The notes under the pieces: generated by a model
Database searches by the model: none
What the model was told of the DNA's origin: nothing
What the model saw: only the letters and a program-made list of their open reading frames with translations
NCBI GenBank assembly: GCA_003194435.1
Contig: PQXC01000012.1
Span: 1 to 64,000, forward strand
Source of the DNA: Candidatus Methanophagaceae archaeon
GTDB lineage: Archaea; Halobacteriota; Syntropharchaeia; Alkanophagales; Methanospirareceae
Reading direction: 5' to 3'
DNA length: 64,000 nucleotides
In this document: piece by piece, positions 50,583-60,093 of the stretch
Position numbering within the stretch: position 1 is the first letter of the stretch
How the letters are laid out: each line of letters opens with the position of its first letter
Translations under genes and position numbers: made by a program

Positions 50583-51296
50583 ATGATGGCGGTGGTGGAC
50601 GAGCGAGAGAAGGCGAGGAGGAAGGAGAAAGCGGCGGAATCCGTTGCGTCAATGGTGAAAGATGGCATGGTGGTCGGTCTTGGCACGGGTTCCACAGCGG
50701 AACTGGCGATAAAGAAGCTGGGCGAGCGAGTGAAAGCGGAGGAGCTTGAGATTCTCGGTGTCCCCACTTCGCTCAGGACCGAGATGGTCGCAATAGAAGC
50801 CGGTATTCGCGTTACCACACTCTCTGAGCACCCTTCGCTCGATATCAGCATAGATGGTGCAGACCAGGTTGATTCGCAGTTAAACCTGCTAAAGGGCGGC
50901 TGGGGCTCCCATACGAAGGAGAAGATAGTATCATATGCGGCGCGTAGGTTTGTTATCTGCGTTGATGACGGTAAAATGACGAAGAGGTTGAATAAGCCAG
51001 TTCCTTTAGAGGTATTGCCATACGCAGTGAAGGTGGTTGAAGCGCAGGTGAAGCGACTTGGTGGTGTTCCTGTGCTGAGGGCAGATGGTAATAGAGGCGG
51101 TTATTTCATCACGGAGGGTGGGAATCTGATAATGGATGTGGATTTTGGTGTTATAAATAATCCAGAGGAGATGAACATGACCCTCTCTTCGATTGTTGGC
51201 TCTGTTGAGCATGGCATCTTTACCAATGCTTCGGAAGTGCATGTGGGTGTGGGTGATGGTGGTGATGATGAGGGTGTGGAGATACTGAGGAGATGA
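50583..51296 (+). CDS. rpiA: Ribose-5-phosphate isomerase A
   Basis: 237 residues. GLGTGSTAELAIKKLGERV, DISIDGADQVDSQLNLLKGGWGSHTKEKIV and FVICVDDGKMTKRL are RpiA words, though the usual GRGGALLREK reads GGWGSHTKEK. It interconverts ribulose-5- and ribose-5-phosphate and so uses the product of Fae-Hps, three genes upstream. The end is an Asp/Gly-rich tail. Three bases separate it from the previous stop. Confidence 0.93.
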   Translation: MMAVVDEREKARRKEKAAESVASMVKDGMVVGLGTGSTAELAIKKLGERVKAEELEILGVPTSLRTEMVAIEAGIRVTTLSEHPSLDISIDGADQVDSQLNLLKGGWGSHTKEKIVSYAARRFVICVDDGKMTKRLNKPVPLEVLPYAVKVVEAQVKRLGGVPVLRADGNRGGYFITEGGNLIMDVDFGVINNPEEMNMTLSSIVGSVEHGIFTNASEVHVGVGDGGDDEGVEILRR

Positions 51297-51303
51297 AAGA
51301 GAG

Positions 51304-52020
51304 ATGAAACTGCTGGTGAGTCCGAGGGATGTGGAAGAGGCGAAGGCGGTGATTCAGGGTAATGCGGACATAGTGGATGTGAAGAATCCAGGTGAGGGCT
51401 CTCTGGGTGCTAATTTCCCATGGGTTATCAAATCGGTAAAGGAGCTGGTGATGAGTGAGTGTGGAGACACGGTGGAAGTGAGTGCTGCGATAGGGGACTT
51501 CGATTACAGACCGGGAACAGCTTCTTTGGCTGCCTCGGGTGCCGCATCTGCCGGTGCTGACTACATAAAGGTCGGGCTCTTCAGGATAAGAGATAAGCGT
51601 GAGGCGATAGATTTGCTATCAGCGGTGGTTAGAGCGGTGAAGAGCCTCGCATCCACGAAGAAAGTTGTTTCCGCTTTCTATTCTGACTATAAGCGAATAA
51701 ATTCAATCTCACCTTTTGAGGTCGCTGAGATTGCCAGTGCAGTGAACATAGATGTGGCAATGCTCGATACGGGTATAAAAGACGGGCGTTCAACACTGGA
51801 ATTCATGAGTGAAGAGGAACTCAGGCGCTTCGTTGAAGAGTCAAGGGCGCTTGGGCTGGAAACAGCACTTGCAGGCTCGCTCAAGTTCGAGGATGTACCG
51901 AAGCTAAAGGAGATAGCGCCCGATATAATAGGCGTCCGGGGCATGGTCTGCGGAGGCGATAGAAGAGCGAATATAAGGGCAGACCTGGTACGGGATTTGA
52001 AGAGAATGGTAGCTGAGTGA
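51304..52020 (+). CDS. mfnB: 4-(hydroxymethyl)-2-furancarboxaldehyde-phosphate synthase
   Basis: 238 residues: MKLLVSPRDVEEAKAVIQGNADIVDVKNPGEGSLGANFPWVI, VSAAIGDFDYRPGTASLAASGAASAGADYIKVGLF, MLDTGIKDGRS and GSLKFEDVPKLKEIAPDIIGVRG match DUF556/MfnB. It makes the furan unit of methanofuran from two glyceraldehyde-3-phosphate. With MptE it shows that the host makes methanogenic C1 cofactors. Confidence 0.92.
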   Translation: MKLLVSPRDVEEAKAVIQGNADIVDVKNPGEGSLGANFPWVIKSVKELVMSECGDTVEVSAAIGDFDYRPGTASLAASGAASAGADYIKVGLFRIRDKREAIDLLSAVVRAVKSLASTKKVVSAFYSDYKRINSISPFEVAEIASAVNIDVAMLDTGIKDGRSTLEFMSEEELRRFVEESRALGLETALAGSLKFEDVPKLKEIAPDIIGVRGMVCGGDRRANIRADLVRDLKRMVAE

Positions 52021-52122
52021 TAATATTTATTTATGATAATGGTGAATATAGAATTGCCCTCTTCGAAGAGTAGTAAGATAAGATGATTACTATGGGCAAA
52101 CAGGGGGCAACAGAAACAGAAG

Positions 52123-52202
52123 CCGTATTGTACGGTCCCTGCGGTAGCAACATTTGATTTGATTCAGGCAATGACCGCAAGAGGTAACCACAATACGGTA
52201 CA
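52123..52202 (+). ncRNA. Candidate structured RNA, possibly an H/ACA-type guide
   Basis: CCGTATTGT (52123-52131) pairs perfectly with ACAATACGG (52190-52198). Within it CTGCGGT pairs with ACCGC(A)AG-type sequence (about 52139-52145 with 52173-52180, one bulge). A two-stem shape with an internal loop results, the lower stem is followed after one base by ACA (52200-52202), and the apical part holds TTGATTTGA, which could form a kink-loop. That is the plan of archaeal H/ACA guide RNAs, but the loop-to-ACA distance is a little long. It sits in the 270-base gap before the thioredoxin gene. Confidence 0.4.
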
Positions 52203-52292
52203 TCATATAACATATTCATGCAACACAAAACTTATAATAGACAAAAGCTATTTCTTATGCTATTTCACAAAGACAAAGGAGGGCATCAGGAT

Positions 52293-52745
52293 ATGAAGGA
52301 AGAGGAAGAGGATAGTAGCAATAAAAATAAAGATTTCGAGATAGAGCAGATAAAAGCGAAGAAGATGCGTGAGATGGAAGCGAGAATGAAGGCGAAGAAA
52401 GAGGGTAAGAAAGGTGAGCAGTTAATTGACCACCCACTGACCCTGGATGACAGCAGTTTTATACCAACCGTGAGGAAATATCCGCTGGTCGTGGTAGATT
52501 GCTGGGCTCCCTGGTGTGCACCATGCAGAATGGTAGCACCGATAATAGATGAACTGGCACGTGAATATGCGGGTAAGGTTGTATTTGGGAAACTGAATGT
52601 GGACGAGAATCCGCGGATTGCCTCTGAGTTCGCTATCATGGCTATACCCACCATGTTCATATTCAAGAATGGCGAGCCGGTAGATGTTATCCAGGGCGCG
52701 TTACCAAAACCCTATCTCGAAGCGAAGTTGAAGGAATGGATCTGA
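52293..52745 (+). CDS. Thioredoxin-family protein with charged N-terminal extension
   Basis: About 150 residues from ATG at 52293, preferred to the open frame from 52218 because AAGGAGG sits about 12 bases before it. The thioredoxin fold has VVVDCWAPWCAPCRMVAPIIDELA with the redox CAPC pair and AIMAIPTMFIFKNGEP with the cis-Pro. Before it come about 45 Lys/Glu-rich residues (KKMREMEARMKAKKEGKKG) likely forming a helix. Reduces disulfides; partner reductase not in the window. Confidence 0.9.
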   Translation: MKEEEEDSSNKNKDFEIEQIKAKKMREMEARMKAKKEGKKGEQLIDHPLTLDDSSFIPTVRKYPLVVVDCWAPWCAPCRMVAPIIDELAREYAGKVVFGKLNVDENPRIASEFAIMAIPTMFIFKNGEPVDVIQGALPKPYLEAKLKEWI

Positions 52746-52771
52746 TCTGAGCCGGGACTCTACCAAAAGCG

Positions 52772-54301
52772 ATGCATGGTCCAAAGCGCGGAGGCAGGGA
52801 GACAGAGATAGGGGCAGGGGTTGAGTTAGAGATAGTAAAGCGATTTGCCGAGCTGGGATATCAGGTACAGCCTGATGCTGTTGATTTATTAAAGCGATAC
52901 CAATTAGAGCAAGGAGTCGGTATCAGCGAGATAGCAGAATGGGTGGCTAATTCACTTGATTCCTCCTCCGTATTTGTCATCTCTGAAGAGCATATAGCAG
53001 AAGTCATCAAACATCAGCATCAGCATCAGACTCAGCATCGAGTACCGAATCAGGAGCGAGCACCAGCACCTCCTGTGATTATTAAATCTTTCTCCAACAG
53101 TGCCAGCAGTGTACAGCAGAGTGATTTCTTACAGCATTTCATCAGCAGATACGAGGAGATAGGGGGTATAATAAAGAGGAGAATGAATTGTTACCAGATA
53201 AGGTCTGTTAGGAATATAAGAACAAGAACAGACGAAGATATTTCCGTGGTGGGCATAGTCTCCTCAGTGAACAAAACAGCGAGGGGTAATCTCCTGGTAG
53301 ATTTAGAAGACCCTTCAGGGCATATACCCGTAGTCCTATCCAACCACAGTGAGGTAATCCCCGATGAGGTGATAGGTGTGACCGGTACGCTAACCAGGAG
53401 CGGTTATCTGTTTGCCCACAGGCTGGTGTATCCCGATGTCCCGCTCCATAAATCAGCGTCAGCACAGTCTTCTTTGCCGCTCGCATCCTCAGGTGAAGGT
53501 GAAGAACCCGGGTATGCGGTGTTTATATCAGATATGCATGTAGGTAGCCGGGCTTTCCGTGAAGATGCATGGGATAGCTTTGTGGACTGGCTGAGAGAAG
53601 CGGTCAGGAGCAGGAGTATAGATATTGGTTATCTGATTGTTGCAGGTGATATTGTAGATGGGATAGGTGTATACCCGGGACAGGAGAGTGATCTGGCAAT
53701 TGCGGATATAGAGGAGCAGTATAAGATGGCAGCGCACTGTCTCAAGCGTATACCCGGAAGCATACACGTGGTACTTGCACCGGGTAACCACGATGCAGTG
53801 AGGAGCGCAGAGCCTCAACCGCCATTGTACGAGGATTTTCGACGCTTCTTCTCACCTGATACCTGCTTCGTGAGTAATCCTGCATACATAAAAATAGGCG
53901 GCAGAATTGTTTTGATCTATCACGGTCAATCTTTTGACGATTTCGTTAACGCGGTATCGCGCCTGGATTATTCAAAACCTGCGGATATGATGGTAGAGAT
54001 GCTAAGGAGGAGGCATATAGCGCCGATATACGGTAATAGCGTATCTATTATTCCGGATGGGCATGATTATGGCGTGATAAACCCCATACCTGATATACTC
54101 CATTGCGGGCATACACATACAGTTGGAATTGCAAGATATCGTGATGTGCTACTGATAAATTCAGGAGCCTGGCAGTCACAGACGGAGTATCAGAAGAAGA
54201 GGGGTATAAACCCAGTTGTCGGGTGTGCAACACTTGTAGAGCTCTCGGAGATGAAGACGAAAGTGCTGGACTTTGGTAAAGACAAAGGTAAGGAGGGATA
54301 G
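52772..54301 (+). CDS. polB: DNA polymerase D small subunit (DP1)
   Basis: 509 residues. N-terminal helical part (LLKRYQLEQGVGISEIAEW), a low-complexity His/Gln run (about 72-84), an OB fold (ISVVGIVSSVNKTARGNLLVDLEDPSGHIPVVL), then a calcineurin-like exonuclease domain: FISDMHVGS, VAGDIVDGIGVYPGQ, APGNHDAVRSAEPQP, LIYHGQS and LHCGHTHTVGI. These residues fit a working Mre11-like 3'-5' proofreading exonuclease. The DP2 subunit is not in the window. Followed after two bases by uppS. Confidence 0.95.
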   Translation: MHGPKRGGRETEIGAGVELEIVKRFAELGYQVQPDAVDLLKRYQLEQGVGISEIAEWVANSLDSSSVFVISEEHIAEVIKHQHQHQTQHRVPNQERAPAPPVIIKSFSNSASSVQQSDFLQHFISRYEEIGGIIKRRMNCYQIRSVRNIRTRTDEDISVVGIVSSVNKTARGNLLVDLEDPSGHIPVVLSNHSEVIPDEVIGVTGTLTRSGYLFAHRLVYPDVPLHKSASAQSSLPLASSGEGEEPGYAVFISDMHVGSRAFREDAWDSFVDWLREAVRSRSIDIGYLIVAGDIVDGIGVYPGQESDLAIADIEEQYKMAAHCLKRIPGSIHVVLAPGNHDAVRSAEPQPPLYEDFRRFFSPDTCFVSNPAYIKIGGRIVLIYHGQSFDDFVNAVSRLDYSKPADMMVEMLRRRHIAPIYGNSVSIIPDGHDYGVINPIPDILHCGHTHTVGIARYRDVLLINSGAWQSQTEYQKKRGINPVVGCATLVELSEMKTKVLDFGKDKGKEG

Positions 54302-54303
54302 AG

Positions 54304-55191
54304 ATGAAGCGAGGAGTTGCGAGGCTGTGCAACTGGCTTCGTGACAGGGCGTACGGAGAATATGAGAGGATGCTGGAGGAGGAGATACTGGGACGGGGTT
54401 TGCCAGAACACGTGGCTATAATCATGGATGGTAACAGGCGATTTGCGAGGGAGATAGGAATTTCCACAGAGAAGGGCTACCTTTATGGCGCTGAGGTGAC
54501 AGAGCGAATGATCGAGTGGTGTTTTGATCTTGGCATAAAGCAACTCACGATATACGCTTTCTCAGTCGAGAACTTCTGCCGTACGGAAGAGGAGAAGAAG
54601 CAGTTATTTGAGCTCATGCGTGCCGAGTTTGAGAAGATAAGTAAGGATGATAGGGTACACCGTCGCGGTGTACGGGTAAGAGCAATAGGGAATATCAACT
54701 TACTGCCGGCGAGTGTAAGAGAAGCGATAAAGAAAGCAGAGCACGCAACCGAGCGATACAGGAATTTCAGGTTATTTATAGCAGTGGCTTATAGTGGCAG
54801 GATGGAGATACTGGATTCAGTACGAATAATTGCGAGCATGGTGAAGAAGGGACTGCTATCCGCATCAGAGATAAATGAAGATACAATATCACAGCATCTG
54901 TATATAAGTGAGAGCGAGTTGGGGGATGGGAGTAGAGGTAGAGGTACAGAGGATGGTGCGAAGACAGCAGTGGACCTGATTATAAGGACAGGTGGCGAGA
55001 TGAGGTTGAGCAATTTTGTGCCATGGCAGGCACTGGGCAACGAATGCGCAGCTTATTTCTGCGCACCTTTCTGGCCAGAGTTCAGGAGAATAGACCTGCT
55101 GAGGGCGATAAGAACCTATCAGGAACGTGAGGAGGAGAGACGGAGATACACAGTAAAGAGAATATTAAAATTGGTGAAGGCGTTCTCCTGA
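54304..55191 (+). CDS. uppS: cis-Prenyltransferase (undecaprenyl/decaprenyl diphosphate synthase type)
   Basis: 295 residues. HVAIIMDGNRRFARE carries the catalytic Asp, ITIYAFSVENF-like LTIYAFSVENFCR, FIAVAYSGRMEIL, DLIIRTGGEMRLSNFVPWQ and CAPFWPEF follow the UppS pattern (the usual RTSGE reads RTGGE). It makes long cis-polyprenyl carriers for protein glycosylation and surface polymers, in keeping with the heavily N-x-S/T surface proteins. ATG has its own GGAGG-like AAGGAGG upstream inside polB. Confidence 0.93.
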   Translation: MKRGVARLCNWLRDRAYGEYERMLEEEILGRGLPEHVAIIMDGNRRFAREIGISTEKGYLYGAEVTERMIEWCFDLGIKQLTIYAFSVENFCRTEEEKKQLFELMRAEFEKISKDDRVHRRGVRVRAIGNINLLPASVREAIKKAEHATERYRNFRLFIAVAYSGRMEILDSVRIIASMVKKGLLSASEINEDTISQHLYISESELGDGSRGRGTEDGAKTAVDLIIRTGGEMRLSNFVPWQALGNECAAYFCAPFWPEFRRIDLLRAIRTYQEREEERRRYTVKRILKLVKAFS

Positions 55192-55208
55192 TTTCATCTT
55201 TCTTCACA

Positions 55209-55472
55209 TCACTTTGGTACAAGCTTCTCTATCAGGATACTCTTGCCGCAGTTGCTACATTTCAATCTATAAGGTCTTCTCCTGAGCGTTACGCTTGATT
55301 CCTCCTCTGTCCCACAATAAGGGCACTTCAACCAGTAGTTGAAAGCTTCCTCGCCCTTCTTGCGCCACAGGAATACCTCACCCTTCACTTCTCCATCTTC
55401 GTCCCTCAGTTTTCGCCGCGTTATGTATGCAAAATCCTTTATATTATCCTTTATCTCTGCTGGTAGTTTCAT
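55209..55472 (-). CDS. Small zinc-ribbon protein
   Basis: 87 residues from ATG at 55472 (TTG at 55481 possible), overlapping the arfC end. Two Cys pairs (CPYCGTEE and CSNCGKS) with 28 residues between, flanked by FLWRKKGEEAFNYWLK and RRRPYRLK. Reminiscent of archaeal zinc-finger proteins of unknown role. Probably in one transcript with arfC. Confidence 0.7.
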   Translation of the reverse strand: MKLPAEIKDNIKDFAYITRRKLRDEDGEVKGEVFLWRKKGEEAFNYWLKCPYCGTEEESSVTLRRRPYRLKCSNCGKSILIEKLVPK

Positions 55473-56220
55473 ACAATTCAATTATGTCTCCCTTATGATT
55501 ACGATTACAATTATGATTAAGAACACGCCATTTCAATAATACACCTTCATCCATTTTATCTGCACTTATAAGCTCCAGCTTTACCAGTTCCTCATCTCTT
55601 ACGAAACCCGCACCGTCCACCGGCGTTGGTGCGCTCTCGCCTCCTATTACCACATTGCCCACATAGATATAAATCTCATCAACCAGCCTTTGGGAGAGCA
55701 GAGACCAGTTGAGCGTTCCGCCACCCTCCACCATCAATCTGTTCACACCCCGGAGCCATAAGAGATATAACAGCTCTTTCAGGTCCACTTCTTCCCTGCC
55801 ACAGACCACGACCTCCGTATCCGCTTTGTCACCCAATCGCCCCACATCTTCTACAATTGCGCGTTCTGAGACTGCAATTATTCGCATGCCCGCACCTCTG
55901 TTCAGAACTTCAGCATCTATCGGTGTTCTCGCCTTGCTGTCCACGACCACGCGGATAGGATTTTCGGGTTTACCCATTTTTTTGCGTTCTTCTCTCCTCT
56001 TTTCTGACTTCACGGTTAGTGAAGGATTATCAGCCAGGACAGTGCCTATACCGACCATGATCGCATCGCTACCTGCTCTCAGAGAGTCAACCCTATCAAA
56101 ATCTTCCACACCGCTTATCCTGAGCTGTTCCCGTCTCACTGATGAGACTTTACCATCCACACTCATCGCCATATTTATGAATACAAAAGGTCGGTGTCTG
56201 GCGTTCATGGTACTGGACAT
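55444..56220 (-). CDS. arfC: 2,5-diamino-6-ribosylamino-pyrimidinone 5'-phosphate reductase
   Basis: 258 residues of the RibD C-terminal reductase fold: VFINMAMSVDGKVSSVRREQLRISG, DAIMVGIGTVLADNPSLTVK, IRVVVDSKARTP and LMVEGGGTLNWSLL. In archaea this stand-alone enzyme reduces the ribosyl side chain before deamination on the way to riboflavin and F420. Its C-terminal 12 residues are Asp/Glu-rich and may be extra. Full length for the archaeal type. Confidence 0.9.
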   Translation of the reverse strand: MSSTMNARHRPFVFINMAMSVDGKVSSVRREQLRISGVEDFDRVDSLRAGSDAIMVGIGTVLADNPSLTVKSEKRREERKKMGKPENPIRVVVDSKARTPIDAEVLNRGAGMRIIAVSERAIVEDVGRLGDKADTEVVVCGREEVDLKELLYLLWLRGVNRLMVEGGGTLNWSLLSQRLVDEIYIYVGNVVIGGESAPTPVDGAGFVRDEELVKLELISADKMDEGVLLKWRVLNHNCNRNHKGDIIELYETTSRDKG

Positions 56221-56341
56221 GGTCTATATCTCTTTCTTCTCACCTTGCTTTAATCTAATCGGAGATTCTATTCTTCTATTTAATATTTTCGATTATTTTC
56301 GTTTTTGATAATAGCACGATAGTCCCGCATAACTCTTAATG

Positions 56342-57433
56342 TTAATGAATAAAACTCTTGCACTCCTTTCCCTTTGCTTTCATCACAGCCTGTAATATCT
56401 CGGTGGTCTCGTCCATCGTGTGTCTGTCTACCGGATAAGGCACGCCATCTTTACCACCAAACGCAAATGAGAACTTAACAGGGTCTCGCCAGCTTGGCTT
56501 CGCTCCATATATCAACTCAGCGATAAGCGCTAAAGCCCGCACTGTTGCAGGCCCCAAACCGCGAATACACAAAAGCTGTTCGAAATCCGATGGCTGATGC
56601 TCATATGCTATACGAAGTGCATCCCAGTTCACGCGCCTCGGCAACTTGAAAGATGCAAATGCAGAGGCAGACGCAGAGGTGGGTGCACTGAAGTTTAATA
56701 AGGTCCTCTGCCCTCTCTTCATTCTGAAGTCGCTCTCAAGCTCCTTATACAATCGCTTTAACTCTCCACTCTTACTCTTTACCAGATCAACAGAGACTTC
56801 ACGGCATTCTCTACTATCCTTTGCAGTCATATCCAGCACATGGCTGTGTGGGAATCCGACGATGCCCTGATGCGGCTCCTCATAACTCTTTACTGCCGAC
56901 GAGAGCCAGTGATACCGTCTTGCATACCTGTTGTGGGGATTCATACCCTGCTGTATCACTGCCCATTCGCCCTTCTCGGTGATGACCATCGAGTGATGAT
57001 ATAGCTGATAGCCATCTTGAATACACGCGTTATCCACCTTTGCAGATATCCTGCTGGCGTATTTCAGCTCCTCAATCTTTGCATCACTGAGGCTCAGTTT
57101 TAGTCCTATCTCTTCTATATCAGATGTCGTATTTCTCGATGCCTTACCCTTACCGCCAGCGATACCAATGCCAAACTCCTCCGGGTCTATCACCGATTTT
57201 AAGACGCCACACACCACCGTTGTGGTACCACTGCTGTGCCAGTCATAGGCGAGTACGCAAGAGAGCGACTGAAACCATAACGGGTCCGCCAGTTTCTCTA
57301 ACACTCCGCCTACCCCATATTCCTCAACCAGCAGCTCAAAGATAGCATGAGCTAAGCTCTTCATTCGCTTTACCAGCCAGTAAGGTGCTGAACCACCATG
57401 AAGTGGCAGATCCACCACACCCACTCTCTTCAT
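56342..57433 (-). CDS. DUF763 family protein
   Basis: 363 residues: GVVDLPLHGGSAPYWLVKRMKSLA, LADPLWFQSLSCVLAYDWHSSGTTTVVCGVLK, VDNACIQDGYQLYHHSMVITEKGEWAVIQQGMN, HRRYHWLS-type RRYHWLSSAVKSYEEPHQGI, and a helix-hairpin-helix-like LLCIRGLGPATVRALALIAELIYGA. Matches DUF763, archaeal and thermophile proteins of unknown role with a possible DNA-binding end. It directly abuts eL15 (one shared base). Confidence 0.88.
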   Translation of the reverse strand: MKRVGVVDLPLHGGSAPYWLVKRMKSLAHAIFELLVEEYGVGGVLEKLADPLWFQSLSCVLAYDWHSSGTTTVVCGVLKSVIDPEEFGIGIAGGKGKASRNTTSDIEEIGLKLSLSDAKIEELKYASRISAKVDNACIQDGYQLYHHSMVITEKGEWAVIQQGMNPHNRYARRYHWLSSAVKSYEEPHQGIVGFPHSHVLDMTAKDSRECREVSVDLVKSKSGELKRLYKELESDFRMKRGQRTLLNFSAPTSASASAFASFKLPRRVNWDALRIAYEHQPSDFEQLLCIRGLGPATVRALALIAELIYGAKPSWRDPVKFSFAFGGKDGVPYPVDRHTMDETTEILQAVMKAKGKECKSFIH

Positions 57434-57960
57434 TAAACCAGGGCTCTTCCCTTTTTTCCCGCTGAGGTCAAACCTCTAAAGGCTCTACCCCTATGCTTAT
57501 GCTCACAGATCCAGTTGAGGTTCTTATCAGACTTTATCACGGGGTTTGCAGGTTCAACCATTATTATCTCAAACCATTTCCTCTTACCATCCTCTGCGAC
57601 CCAGTAGGAGTTAAGAACTTCCATATTGGGATATTTACGCGCTGCTCGCTCCTCTGCAATCCGCTGTAAGCTCTTGCCAGGCGTTATCTTATGTACACCC
57701 ATCCTTTTCGGTCTCCTGCCCTTCTTCGGTCTCGGTCTTCGCCTGCCACCACGCCTAACCTTCACCCTCACCAAAATGAACCCCTGTTTCGCTTTATAAC
57801 CAAGAGCCCGTGCACGATCTAACCTCGTTGGATGCTCTATCCTGACAACTGCAGGCTCTCTTCGCCACTCCGGCAGTCTCACACGCCTCAATTCGCCCAC
57901 GTAAGACTCACCCGGTCTCTTCCATGCATCACCTATGTATTCATAAAAGGACTTTACCAT
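57433..57960 (-). CDS. rpl15e: 50S ribosomal protein eL15
   Basis: 175 residues: [115 protein letters not shown] and [19 protein letters not shown]. Somewhat shorter than the usual 190 or so because the end is trimmed. Archaeal/eukaryotic-only large-subunit protein. Confidence 0.95.
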   Translation of the reverse strand: MVKSFYEYIGDAWKRPGESYVGELRRVRLPEWRREPAVVRIEHPTRLDRARALGYKAKQGFILVRVKVRRGGRRRPRPKKGRRPKRMGVHKITPGKSLQRIAEERAARKYPNMEVLNSYWVAEDGKRKWFEIIMVEPANPVIKSDKNLNWICEHKHRGRAFRGLTSAGKKGRALV

Positions 57961-58051
57961 CTCACTCCCTCGCTATCGGCTATCGCTATTTGCATAAGAG
58001 GATATAATATAGACTATGTGCTATGATATTAATAGTTCAAAACAATAATAA

Positions 58052-58569
<518 letters not shown>

Positions 58570-58575
58570 ATATCA

Positions 58576-58661
58576 GCCGAGGTAGCTTAGCGGACAAAAG
58601 CGCCGGCCTTGAGAGCCGGTGTCCCTCACGGGACGCAAGGGTTCAAATCCCTTCCTCGGCG
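58576..58661 (+). tRNA. tRNA-Ser (UGA)
   Basis: Acceptor GCCGAGG pairs with CCTCGGC (ends 58660), discriminator G at 58661. Anticodon stem CCGGC-CTTGAGA-GCCGG with TGA, and a long variable arm (GTCCCTCACGGGAC) mark a class II serine tRNA. T-arm AGGGTTCAAATCCCT. No intron and no encoded CCA. Confidence 0.95.
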
Positions 58662-58697
58662 CTTGATAGGAGGAGAGCGAGGTAGAGGTACTGAAAC

Positions 58698-59132
58698 ATG
58701 GAAGATCATGAATATGAGAAGCTTTTGGATCGAGCTTTAAGCCTGTTACCGGCGAATATAAAGAGTAATGAATCCCGATTTGTCATACCTAACGCAAAGG
58801 TCTTCATCGAGGGTAAGACCACCATCTTCGATAATTTTGATGCGATATGCAATTATATAAACCGAAGACCTGAGTACGTAATGAAATTCCTGCTCAGCGA
58901 ACTGGGTACTGCGGGTAAGATAGAAGGAAGCAGAGCGATATTCCAGGGCAGATTCTCTCGTGAGGAGATTCAGCGTCAAATTCAACGGTTCATACATGAA
59001 TATGTGTTATGCTGGGAATGTAAGAAGCCAGATACGCACTTATCCAAAATGGAGCGTGTATGGGTATTGAAATGTGATGCATGCGGTGCTATTCGTCCTA
59101 TAGCGAAGATAAAAGGAAGTGTTAGGAGATAA
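58698..59132 (+). CDS. Translation initiation factor 2 subunit beta
   Basis: 144 residues: YEKLLDRALSLLPANIKSNESRFVIPNAKVFIEGKTTIFDNFDAICNYINRRPEYVMKFLLSELGTAGKIEGSRAIFQGRF and a zinc finger CWECKKPDTHLSKMERVWVLKCDACGA. Part of the trimeric factor bringing Met-tRNA to the small subunit. Full archaeal length; follows tRNA-Ser in a translation-gene run. Confidence 0.95.
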   Translation: MEDHEYEKLLDRALSLLPANIKSNESRFVIPNAKVFIEGKTTIFDNFDAICNYINRRPEYVMKFLLSELGTAGKIEGSRAIFQGRFSREEIQRQIQRFIHEYVLCWECKKPDTHLSKMERVWVLKCDACGAIRPIAKIKGSVRR

Positions 59133-59160
59133 ACAGATAAACATAAATATAAATAAGCTG

Positions 59161-60093
59161 CTATAACTCCACTTTTATCCCCATTATCTCATTCTTGCCA
59201 TAATATACATCCCTTGCTATCTCTGCGCATCCTATTGCTGCACTGTATCTCGTTAATGTTTGTGTCTTCACATCCAGAAGCTGGTCTATCCTCTCTTTCA
59301 TCCTGTCCTTCTCTCCCTCTGAACCGGTTAAGAAGATTGCATTAGCGGATATACATATACCATAGTCATTCATGAGTACACGCATCGCGGAGATCTCCAT
59401 CGCCACGAACAATGATAATGTGGCTAATGCATCGGCTGTTATCCGCTTACGCATGACACCGGCATTAGCGAAGGCTTCGCCTGCACTCAATTTCCCACTG
59501 TCAATATCCCTTATCAGCTGGAGGTCAATAGGACCCTGATAAAGTCCTGGCGCACCTATGCATGCATCTATTCCCCCTATTATCACTCCGTTCGCCACGC
59601 ATATCGTTACTGTGTTGGAACTAATGTCAGAGAAGATGAAGTGCTCAAAACCTTTCTTATATATGTGATACGCAACACCAACCTTCTCAGGACTTGCGCA
59701 ATGAGAGAAGAATCTCATTCTTGGGTCTATACTCTCACTACGTGCGTGTATTCCGGGTATCATTATAGTAGGGATACCGGAGTTCTTTATGGCATCGAAG
59801 ACGTTCGTACCACCACCAATCCGCGTACCTGCTCCTCCTTCACCGCTCAATCCTCTGTTATTGACCTTCTCAATCTTTTTTATTCTTGAGAAGCCATCCC
59901 CCATCGAGTAAGTCAATGCAATGAGTTCTATTGCCTCTGTCCTTGTTTCCAGACCTGTTTCTACCCTATCCACTATCGCCTCAGCATCCATTCTCGCAGC
60001 TTCTTCACGTGATAGCTCGAAGATTCTCATCTCATTATCCTCTATCCCGGCAAACCGTATCCCTATCGTTCCGTGGTCTACACCTATAAACAT
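59161..60093 (-). CDS. Methanogenesis marker protein 12
   Basis: 310 residues: FIGVDHGTIGIRFA, LIALTYSMGDGFSRIKKIEKVNNRGL, FSHCASPEKVGVAYHIYKKGF, FIFSDISSNTVTICVANGVIIGGIDACIGAPGLYQGPIDLQLIRDID. An ASKHA-type (actin/hexokinase-like) fold, in a family limited to methanogens and MCR-bearing relatives. Molecular role unknown. Directly followed on the same strand by no gene, and preceded with no gap by UPF0179. Confidence 0.88.
   Translation of the reverse strand: MFIGVDHGTIGIRFAGIEDNEMRIFELSREEAARMDAEAIVDRVETGLETRTEAIELIALTYSMGDGFSRIKKIEKVNNRGLSGEGGAGTRIGGGTNVFDAIKNSGIPTIMIPGIHARSESIDPRMRFFSHCASPEKVGVAYHIYKKGFEHFIFSDISSNTVTICVANGVIIGGIDACIGAPGLYQGPIDLQLIRDIDSGKLSAGEAFANAGVMRKRITADALATLSLFVAMEISAMRVLMNDYGICISANAIFLTGSEGEKDRMKERIDQLLDVKTQTLTRYSAAIGCAEIARDVYYGKNEIMGIKVEL

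Noticed and set aside
56221-56341. Gene between arfC and DUF763
   Set aside because: Only the tail of an antisense frame is open; AT-rich spacer.
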